Source of the DNA: Liolophura sinensis
Lineage: Eukaryota; Mollusca; Polyplacophora; Chitonida; Chitonidae
Direction: 5' to 3'
Length of the DNA stretch: 64,000 nucleotides
Assembly: GCF_032854445.1 (NCBI RefSeq)
Contig: NC_088295.1
Location: 23,299,385-23,363,384, forward strand
Shown one piece after another: positions 15,401 to 27,400 of the stretch. Position 1 is the first letter of the stretch. Each line of letters starts with the position of its first letter. Position numbers and translations under genes: made by a program. Below the pieces are notes generated by a model. It saw only the letters and a list, made by a program, of their open reading frames with translations. It was not told where the DNA came from and searched no databases.

Positions 15401-18400
15401 TGAGGTGCAATCATGCACATTATTTTTACCTTTTCTTGTACTTTCATCTTTAGTTCTCACTTCTTGTTAACTGCTGTCTCTAATCCACATCAGATTTATT
15501 ATTGTGTATAAGCAATATTAACATTTCATCAATATCTGTTTGTGATTTGAGATAATAATACTTTCATGTTGGTAAATTATGTACCATCATATTATTGTGT
15601 ATGCTACATTTTAAATATTAAACTAAGTATAGTTAGAAATCTATTCACAGAAAGCTATTTTAATGTTGGTGTATATGTAGGTGAGAAGTATGGTGCCACA
15701 TCCGACCCTTCAGTGTTCTGGTGGAGTTTTGACCTTCCTTTGCACTACCAAGGTCACAGTCTGTTATCAGGGATAGGAGTGAAGGACATTGGGATACATC
15801 TTCCATCCCTTGGATCAAAGGTCATCCTGGATCATTTGACCTTGTCTTGTATCAATGATTTTGACACATGTATAAATGGTTTCTCTGTGTCATTCTGGGT
15901 AAAAGTCATAGGAAGCTGGCCCAGGATTGTTCTTACAACTGGTGCATCTGGTACTTCTCAGCTGACAGTGTTTTCCAGTGGGTACAGATTATATATCTTA
16001 CACACAGCCAGCTCTACAACCCGAAGAATTGATATGCCGATCACCCCAGCCTCATGGTACCATTTGACCCTCACCTGGGATGCTGTGTCAGATATTCTTG
16101 TTTACCTGGATGGGGAGTTGATGGGATCTGTGAGTGAACACCTGTCAGGTGTGAGCGGTGTGAGACTGAGGTCTTCGCAGTTGTCATTAGGGGAAGGTAT
16201 GATCTTCTCTTTTTATGCTCAGTGATGGATTATACTGTTTTTGCATTTATGATGTTAAATTGTACATCATTTTATTAAATATTGTTATAGGTGTTTAAGT
16301 TAGGAGTATCCATGAATTGTCTAATCAGCTATTGCAGTATCATGCACCTGTTTGCTTGTGCTGTATCCAGAAATAGAAATTCCAAACATCAGTAATGATT
16401 TTCTGCTAATTTAAATGTAAGAAATCATATGACAGGTATGTGTTACTCGGTGATTGTTTCCATGAAACAACAATACTTTTGCTTTATATATTTATGTTAT
16501 TTGAATGGTGTTTAATGTCATACTCAAGAATTTTTCATTGGTACAGCGGTTAACCCACAGAGTGCGCACAGTAAACCCACAGAGTGCGCACAGTAAACCT
16601 GGCTGCATTATCAAGGTTACATAATGTAAAGGTTGAATGAAAATTAAATGATGCTAGAAAAAAAATATTAAGTTGTAACACTTCAGTGATAATCATGTTA
16701 CTGGCTGATGATGTCAATTTTTTGGGCAGGACTATGTCCCCTTGGCTGGGTGTCCCGAGGTCAGTCATGTTACAGTCTGTTCTCCAGTGTGAAGTCTTAC
16801 ACAGAAGCTGTCAGCTCCTGCTCAGAGCACAACTCACACCTTATGGTGGGGGAGGAAGAAGCTGAATGGGGAGTGTTAGCAGTGCTCCTCCAGGCAGAGT
16901 AAGACACTGTTACTCTGTATGATTCTGGTCAGATACATTAATTATGGTGTTCTCAAGAATATTGCACTTGTGCAACGACAACTAGCATTATGGTCGGAGG
17001 AACCCAGGAGAAAGACACGACCTTCTGCAGGTTGCTGCTCAAATATCACATGGTGTGAAGTGTACAACATTTTGACTGATGATGTGCTTTTGTAAATTAT
17101 TCGAATCATATTATTCAGTGGAGTTTTCTTTTTGTTTTGAAATACATGTAGTATGATCACCATGGCATGCTTTTGTTGACACCGTGCAATGAGAATGTTG
17201 TTTCTTTATCAAGGAATTTATAGATACACATTCTTTATGTATAGAGCCTTTATAGTTACCCAATGCCTTTATATTTATCAAGTGCCTTAATATTTATTCA
17301 GTGCCTCAGTGTATATTCGATGCTCATGTATCCTTGCTGATCTGATTTTCCCTTTCAGATCAGCATTTATTGGCCTGCATGATGCTGACCCTGGCTTGCA
17401 GCAAGAGTGGCGGGGTGTGAGGGGGTTCCCCCGGGAGGGCGAGAGTGTGGCGGGCAGCACAGGGGACAGGTGTGTGGTGGCTGAGTATAACCATACCTCA
17501 CAGGTCAGCTCTCTAAGGGCAGAGCCATGCTCCACACCTAACACATACATATGTGAGCTGGAGATGCTGGGGAGGTCAGGTAAATCTTAGGCCATGGTTC
17601 CTGTGGCAGACATGTGTATAGTATGTGAGCAGTATAATGCTTTCTGAGTCATGCTGGCAATGAACTGTGGCAGATTGCCAAATTTCCTTTCTGATTTATT
17701 TTTTAAAAGTTCAGTTTCTTGTGACTTTCTGTGGAATGAATGATTATGGCTTAAGCCACATCAGCAATTTTTCAGCGATAAGTTAAGAAATATAATGAGC
17801 AAATCTATTTGTCTGTGGACTATACCTTTTTATTGCTGGTAGCAACTGAAATTTAAAAGATGTTGTGCAGGCTCTTGGCAAATATGTGTTAATAATAAAA
17901 CAAATAAAATCTTACTTTTAATAATTATTACAAGCAATAATCAAATAATAATTCTTAAATGAACATTTGGGTGTATATAAACTACCGGGCAAAAGAAACA
18001 TATAACTTTTAAATGCAGCTTTTTCTATGGAAAAATAAGTTGAATAAGTTTGAACGTTGTGCGAATACGTTTGCACATAAGCACCCTGTGTACACGTCAC
18101 TTTTTAACGAGATTCATTGAAATTGGTGTAAGACATCATGAAAAATCGGAAAAACAGAGTTTCGGACCCTGTTGAAAAATCTCGATAATGACCGCCGTAT
18201 AAATACCGATGTAGCACATGGTAAGGGTGCAATACCATAAAAAACATCTAAGAGATGCCGAGACTCACACAAGCAGAACATGATAGAGCCACTGGTATGG
18301 CCGACATGGGGGCCAGCCAACACCACATTGCCAGAACATTCAATTGCAGTCAAGCCACCATCAGCAGACTGTTGGGTCGTTACCGCCTAACAGGCAGGAC

Positions 18401-21400
18401 ACAAGATCGTCCAAGATCAGGCAGGCCAAGTGTTACAACGCCTGGCGAAGACCGGTACATCAGCACAATCCACCTGCGTCACCCCATCAGCAGACACACA
18501 GTCTTACGATGACTCCGCGTGAGTGGCATCAGAGCCTATCGCCCCTTCCGTGGAATGGCATTGACTCCTCTACACCGTCAAAACAGGCTGCGTTGGGCAA
18601 GAGTTGTACGTCGATGGCAGTGACGAGACTGGGAAAGGGTGCTGTTCACTGATGAAAGCCGATATAACCTCTTCAGAAATGATGGTTGAATTCGTGTGTA
18701 TCGACGTAGGGGAGAGCGATTGGCACAAAACTGCATTCAGAATGTCCACCCTTTTGGTGCTGGTGGGGTGCTTGTATGGGGTGGAATTTGTGGACAGGTG
18801 AGAACGAGATTGGTCATCATCCAGGGACATCTGACTGGCCAAAGATACCGAGATGAAATATTGGAACCTGTTGTGGTGCCATTCGTGCATCAACAGCAAA
18901 GGGGTATCCTTTTGCAACAGGACAATGCACGACCTCATACCGCCAGAGTTGTACTAAATTATCTGGACACCGTTGATGTCAACATACTGCCTTGGCCAGC
19001 ACGATCGCCAGACATGAATCCCTTAGAGCATCTGTGGGATCATCTTGATCGATGTCTGAGACAACGCGTCCCTCCCCCACAAAACAGGCAACAGCTCAAA
19101 CAGGCTTTATTTGAGGAGTGGGACAGAATTCCTGATGACGTCATCTGGCGGCTGACGACTTCCATGAGGAGACGTATTTTGGCTTTAATTGATGCAATGG
19201 GTGCTCACACACGCTACTAACGATCTGTCTTATGACATGATAGGACATTAGGTACACCTTTTTAAGGGATTCCCTTCACTTGCATTTATGTAATTTTTCA
19301 GATTTACCCCATGCCTTCTTTACTCGGCCTGACAGCAAGTGTAATATCCATATGGCTTTGAATTTTTGAACAGAACTTGGAAAATGGTTTATTGCAATAT
19401 AATGCTTATCATGTTGATACTGTCTGTCTTTCTTTCTCTTTCTTGTGGTGCTGAACAAGGTTATATGTTTCTTTTTGCCCGGTAGTTTATAATATTGTAC
19501 TACTCAATGTTGGATTCACAAAGTGCATTATGAATAATGATCTTTTCCCAGATGCAGCCTTGGAAAAATTCAGATGTCCTCTGGGTTGGTTGCTTAGGGA
19601 TAAATCTTGTTACCATGTCACCAATGTCACTCAAACCCATGACCAATCACAGCTGGACTGTGCATCAATGGGAGGAGAGTTGGTTCAGATTGAAACAGCA
19701 GAAGAACAACAAGCTGTTTCAGATATTGTCTATGGGTGAGTATATTGTCTCCATTTATAGGAAATATAAGTGTTATTAATATGTAATTTGGAGACAGTTA
19801 TGTTTGAATATTAAAATTCTTTATCAATTACTATTACATGTGCATGTCTTTTTCAGTTTTAGGGTGTATACTTTTGCTCAAAGTCTATTTACTGTTTACA
19901 ATTTATTCATATAACATTTTCACTAATGATTTTTTACTTTGTAGCGGCGGGTCTTCTCCAGCATTTTATCACTTTGGCCTAAGAAAGATTTCCCACAATG
20001 GTCAGACTATGTGGGTGTATTGGAACAGACACAGGGTGGATTACACTAACTGGAACAGCCAGGAAGCTGAGCCAGGCAGCTCTAACAGCTGTGCAGCACT
20101 GAATTGTGACTTTGGTCTGTGCAGGTGGCACAGTGTTCCTTGTGACAAAAAGCTGGCCGCTGTCTGTGAAATGCTGGCAGGTAATCAAATTTTGACTATT
20201 CAAACTTTTGTTTAGTCTTAATGAAAACTCATGTTTTTCAACAAGATTTTCCTTTTGACATGAACAGCTTATTGTTACATCTTGAGAAATTAACATGTGT
20301 GCTCCTGATATATCTGTTCTGGATATAAAAAATATCTGACATAATGACCCCGATATGAATGTTCCTGATATGTCTGTTCCTTATCTGAATTCTTTTTGAT
20401 GTGGAGATTCCTGATGTTCATCATGATAAGAATGTTCCTGATTTTATATTCATTATATGAATACTCTTGATTGGCATGTTCCTGATTTTATATTCATTAT
20501 ATGAATACCCTTGATTGGTATGTTCCTGATTTTATATTCGTTATATGAATACCCTTGATTGGTATGTTCCTGATTTTATATTCGTTATATGAATACCCTT
20601 GATTGGTATGTTCCTGATTTTTTATTCGTTATATGAATACTCTTGATTGGTATGTTCCTGATTTTATATTTGTTATATGAATACCCTTGACTGGAATGTT
20701 CCTGATTGGAATGTTTTTGGTGCTCATGAACTCTCAGCTGTTTGTCATCACTCATAGTTTCTGCCTGTTCACCACAGAGAGTTTGTGTGGTCCAGGGTGG
20801 GTGAGACACGGCGACATGTGCCTGGGGGTTTACTATGCCCCATCTGTGAACTCTGATGTATGTGTGGATGTGCAAACCAGACCTGCACAGATCACCAGTG
20901 AGGCTCAGGCCAAGCAGATTGCTCTACAACTTAACCTAGGTAATGTTCTAAACTTTCTAAACACTGTGCTGAGGAAAGAAGACTGTGACAAGCAACTTAC
21001 TGTAGGCTGACATCTTAGTTTGAGGGGTGGGAGTAGCATCATAATTTGTTGGTATGCAATACGCACTATTTACTCAGGCCTGGAGATCTAGTAGCCTAAT
21101 AACATATCCCAATAGAGGAGTTTCGAGTTCAAAATCTTCTTATTGCTAAAGGTAAAAAAACCCTACTGTATTGTGTGACCTGTCAAAATTGTGGGCACTA
21201 TTTGAGATCACATTTATTATGGCATGAGAACCAGAAAAATGTTTCACAAACAGTAATTTTGAAAAGATGAACGATGGAGACAATTGAGGTGCTGAATGTT
21301 TGTGAACTTGAGAAGTCTCAGTTGTGCTGCTGGAACACGGTGAGACTGGTGATCAGTAATTTAATGTCAGTAAAGTTTGCCTAACATTTTTCATTCTCTG

Positions 21401-24400
21401 ATTTTTATAGAATAGGAGAAATATTTGTTTGATTATTCACATGAGGTTAAAACATAGAATAAGGTCATATACATTTACCTGGGTTATTTTTTTGCAGACT
21501 CCACTCCCTGCATAACAGATGGGGTTCTGTCAGGGGACACAACTCTGACCTGGAACACCACCCAGGCAGCAGCTCCTTCTCCCCTGTTTGCTTTTCCACT
21601 TGAGGGTGTGGGTCAGTGCCTTGGGGTGAGCAGCACAGGGAGCAAAAGGATGGACTGTGCAACTCCAACCTGTATCCTGTGTGAATATGGTAAGACAATG
21701 AAATGTCATAGATTTCAACTGCAATTTTCATTAACTCAACCAGAATGTTCATTGCTGTATGTTTGAAGGAGTATTTATATCTGTCAGTATTTTGTGATAT
21801 ATTTTGTTTTTCCTTCACAGGGCGAGATTCCTCACTGTTTGTTGATAATCTGCAGTTTACTGAAAGACCTATGAATCTCTCTGAGGTTCACGAGCTGGCT
21901 ATCAATGAAGGTAAGAAGAAGATTATCTCTTTACAAAACTGTAAAAAGGACAAAATGTTAATGTTTATCCGTGCTTGAAGGAACTTTTGATTATATTGCA
22001 TTTGTATCAGTTACTGTATACTTCTATTGTTCCAGCCCCATCAACCATCTCATACTACTTCTCTTTTGACATGGGCATTGATGCTGGTCACCTATATGGT
22101 ACACGTAATGAGACAGGAAACACCTCATCTGTCAGCCTGTCTCTGTCTGGTGGGGTCAGGGTTCAGGCTTCTGTCCTCCACACCAGTTACCTGTCTGTAA
22201 TCAGTGATGGGACACCTTCGCCTGCTGCCGTCCTCACCCTCACTCCACAAGACTCTTGTCTACGGCGCATCCAGGACTGTAGAAATGGCTTGACTGTATC
22301 CACATGGATATACATGAACAACTCGGCAGACCTGACACTGATAGATAATAGAAATGGAAGGAATGGATTTAGAGTTTTGCTGACTAAAACGTGAGGCAAA
22401 CTTTTTATATGCCCTTATTATCAGTCATATTATAGTTTGGTGTTTTCTGCCCATAAACTATGTTGAAATTACCACTATATCTACAGAACTGCACATACAA
22501 TGAAAGCTGTCAAATTTGTTTATTGTTGTCGCTACCACACTAACAGAAGCTTGTTTCCCATTTAAAGTTAGGCCTCATTGTTTAATACATTGCTCTTTCA
22601 TGTCAACAGCATATTGCAGAATTGGTTCACTTTAATAATAGCTTGAAATATGATGATCCTGTGTATTTTGATCATCATCTTTGTTTGTTATTCACTATGT
22701 CGTGATGGGCAAATCTCAAGGGTCTAGCAGTCTTTATGATCATGTGACATTTGGAAGCATACATGAAGCTCTGAGAGAAGAAGATGTTATTGTACAAAAC
22801 TCTCTTCCTATTGAGTTAAATGTGACTAGATTCATTATCCCAAGTATTGTTTAAATACTGATAACGCTGCTTTGTTTTACATACGCAGGTCTTCAGAAGA
22901 TCTTGTGATAGAGTTTGAAGTTTATGAGACCTCGTACATGTGGAGAGTTACCTCCCCGTTTCCTCTCAAACAGTGGATGCATGTGGCATGTGTCTGGCAT
23001 AGGTTCCTTGGAATGAATCTGTATGTCAATACAGTCTTGATGGCAGAGCTTTCCAGTCCCCAGTATCAGACACCTACAGAGCTGTCTATGTCTGAAGCGA
23101 ATTCTCATATTGCTCTCGTCAACTCAACAGATGCAGTGACCATATACCTTGATGAGCTATATATTGAGACAAGGGCCTGGGGTCGCAACCGTCCTCTACA
23201 AGAGTATGGTGTGTTGTCAGTGTTTTAATACATGTAAACCCAAAACATATCTTCTTGTCATTTTGAAGTTCACTTTTTAGACAGTCAGCTTTTTGACTGC
23301 AATTGCAGTATAGAAGAATTTGATTATTATCATGATTAATTAGTATTTTTTCAAACACCCAAGCATTTAATGTGTTTTTTTCTTTTTTTAATTTTATATC
23401 AATTCACAATTCTGTGTGGCCTGATGGTTAAACCAAAAGCTTGTTTTCTAAACATTATCTCCTGCAGATGTAATTCCCAAACAGCAGTTCATAGACTTTG
23501 ATGCTGAAGAGATTTGGGTGGACAATACCCTGGGGATCAGCATAAATACTGATGTGTCCAATGTGAGGTTGTGGAACAGTTTCTTCAGAAACTACCTGTC
23601 TATCACCAACACAAGGGGTGCTGCAGCAGCTGTCTCCGTTGATCAGACCCTCAACTGTTTTTACAAAATTGGTAAATGATAATATAAAAGAATTGGAAAG
23701 TTTTTGCTTAGAATTTCACGAACATTTCAGTGCAGTTGAGTGTAATTAATGACCAAAGATGTGTTTGTAATAGACTTTATTATTTTTACTATAATCTTAA
23801 GAGTAAAGAATGATGTATGTCAATTGTATACCAGCAGGTGTGTGTTTCGTGAGACCCTGAGGTAAAAAAATGAAATCCCATTGAAGTGAAGTGTTTGCAA
23901 CCGGGTTTTGTGTTTATGTTTCTTTGAACAGAGTTGTGTCGAGGACCATTATCTGTATCCTTGTGGTTACGGCCTGAAGATCTGGAGAGTGACCAGAGCT
24001 TTGTGCGGACATTCACCCTGACCTCTGATCAGCCTGTGGAGGGCTTCAGGCTGAGCTACTCCACCATAGACGACCTCTACCACTTTGACGTATACAGAGA
24101 GAAGTCGCAGTACCGTTGTGGCTTTGACCTTCAGGCTCATCTCTGGTCCCATGTAGTGGCAGTGTTTGACCCCTCTGCGCCCTCCATCAGTGTCCATGTG
24201 AATGGTCATGCGAATGGCTGTATTACCACCCTGACCACCTACCTCCCCCAGAGGCTGCCTGGTCAGTCACTGACCAGTCAGCTTGAGATAGGAGGTGCTG
24301 GGCAATTTGATATTGATGATGTGAAAATGTTTGACCACATTGTGGATCCAGCCACTTTATATAGTAAGTGGATCTAACTGAAGCCAATCTTTGATGACTC

Positions 24401-27400
24401 TTCAGCAAGGAGTACAGTGATACCATCGCCAAAAGTTAAATAGTAAAAAAAAGTTTTAAGAAAGCTTCAGTTAGACAGGTAATTAGTTTGACTTCTTAAA
24501 TGACTTAAATTTTTAAGCCGCTTGTTAATAGGAATAGCTGAGCTTTTAGGAATGTATTTTGTGTCAGTTATAAGTATTGATGCACATGTACTACCGTATT
24601 TCACCTAAAGTTTGGTATGGTAAAAATCCACTCTCAGGAGCATATAACAGCCTCAAAGTGAATCTTTTGATGCCAACACTTACAATAGATTTTCTGATAA
24701 GAAATTAATCAAACTTCAGAAAGATGCCTTAAATGACCTTATAAGGTGGATGAATGCATCAGAATCAAGCAAAGTGTGTCACTCCAAAAATACTAAACTT
24801 TAGGTAAACTACAGTAATTTACAGTGACATATCCCATCAGTGAAATTGTTTTTGTTAAGTTAAGTGTACAGTAGATGATTAAGTTAGTATTGGAATGCTG
24901 ATGTGGTATGAAAATCAATCATTTTGTAATGTTGCTTTCAGCCATGGCCTCATGTCACCAGTACGGAGTGGCAGGTTTTAGGGGACTACGGCCGCTGTCT
25001 GTAGACCCTGATATGGAGGGGGACAGGCACACCTCACACATTGTCACCTGTGATCTGGACACACACCCTAATGGTAAGTTTCGGCAAACTTTTCATGCAA
25101 ACTGTGTACATTTACGTCTCCTTGATTTAATTCTCTTATGTTCAAATTTAGAATCATTTGGTGTAGTCATGTAAACCTAGAGAAAGCTAACATTTAGAGT
25201 TGCAGGGTACTAAATGATACCTGTAGTGTGTCCTGTTATTGAACTTTATGCTTGTCTTCACCCTTCAGCTGTACTGACCATTATGGAACATAACCACCCA
25301 GACCCTCAGGAAATGGTAGGCACTGAACAGCCTGGCCAGTATAACATCAGCCTCAGCTATGGTGACCTGACAGAGGGAGACATTAGCCAGATTAAACTGA
25401 CCTCTGACCTCTGCTATCAACAGGCCAGGTACAGGTGCAAGGGAGCAGGTAAATGCAGGACATTTGGGATCCCCGACTGCTACAACAACAGAGATACATG
25501 TACAGCATGGAGTGTCTGTGTTCTTCACATATTTGCAAATGCGGTAACCCGTCCTTTCTGGACACACTAAATCTCTATGATGTTTGGCTTTGAGAAAAAC
25601 AAGAACACTTAAGCTGTTGAAACTTATGTCTTGTGAGGTTTGGATTCAGAGGAGCTTTCTGTCGTGATAATTCAAGCCTTACCAATTATAAAATACTTCA
25701 AAATACATTTGTATATAAACTGATTATGTGGCAGTATTTCATTCTTTACAGCTTTATTCAATAGAGGTGTGAATCAGTTTGCTTGGTGGGCGGACATCCA
25801 TGGATATCGTCATGACTACTGGGCAGGAGCGAATGATAGTTCACCATACTATTGTGGGTGTGGAATGACTGACAGCTGTGATCTCCCTGGCTACTTGTGC
25901 AAGTATGTAAAACTTGGAACACTTGTGGGTAGTAAATTGACAAAGATGTTTGAGCTACAAAATAATGTCAATTTAATATTTGTCATGTATAATTTTGAGA
26001 ATATAGAATCAGTTGGTACATTTATATAATGATTTGCTCAGTAGAAGTAGTATGATCAACATACTAGTTAGTGTCAGGTATTATGGACAAAGTTTCATAA
26101 ATTTACCTGCTTTTTTATGTTGTAGCTGTGACATAGATGACCCTTGGATGTGGAGGATGGATGAGGGCAGGTTTACAGACAAAACCTCCCTCCCTGTCAC
26201 TCAGCTCTACTTCGGGGATACAGGAGATACTGCAGAGCGGGCTGAGTGGTGGCTGGGTCCTTTGGTTTGTGCTACACCAGGTCAGGGGATCACAGTAGGC
26301 TGACATAACTGATGACTCTAGATACTGACTAAATGGTGATAAATTGAAATGATCAGTACAGCTTTAAACCCTGAAAAAATGATGTTTAGACAACCTTGAT
26401 ACTTTAGGTACATAGGCGTACAGGTAGTTTCAATTTGGGTAGTGAACTGTAAACTAAAGTAACCAAAATGAAACAATCAGCTATTGTTCCTTATTGGTCA
26501 CAGTAAGTTTGAATTGCTTTAATCTGATTGAAAATAAATAACTATTTCTTGTGTATTTGTGTGTTTCAGGTAATAATGGTTACCACTTTGGCTTTGAGAG
26601 TGTGGAGTTATCTGCCCCTGCCACACCCGACCTGTCAGTGGTGTACACAGGGAGTGGGGTATATCAGCTTGTGAAGGGTGTCTCAAGCTTTGGTCTGGAG
26701 TTGAACAATACTGTGGCAGAGATCTCGGGAATGACCACACCATGTTACACACTTCTTAAACATTGTGACTTTGGTTTTTCTGTCACCGCCTGGCTGAAGA
26801 TGCTGAAAGTAGCTCCCCAGTTTGTACAAGTGCTTAGAACTGTAAACTCTGATCAAGGGGAGCTCTATGGGCTAGGTATCAACTGTGTGCATTCAGGGGA
26901 GATAACTGTGAGCTGTGAGGCTCAGGCCTGGTACAACCTTACTCAGTGGACCACCACATTCAACATGTACCTCGGTCACTGGACACACGTCAGTTTAAGC
27001 TGGAGGTCTGACCTCACTCTGACAGTTTACATCAATGGTCTGGACATTGCTACACTGGGGAATGTGTCGGTGTTAGAGGACATTGACTACAGCCAGGTAA
27101 ACAGTACAGGTGGTGTGCTACATGTGGGGACGACGTGGGCTTCTCACCTGGTCATTGATGACCTACGCCTTCTGGATAAACACATCACAGAGGAGGATGC
27201 CAGAAGGTTCTTTGGTGAGTGATACCAAGACTATTGAAAATTAGGAACTTGCAAAATAATATCAAAATCATAGTGAAAAAGATGTGCACCTTTTGCAATT
27301 ATCAAAGTATCATTCATTAAAAGCTTGTTGGTCAAGGTTGATCATCAGAGATGTGAATTTACACTCTTGAGGTTCAGGTATACATGGATGTGAGAGGAGG

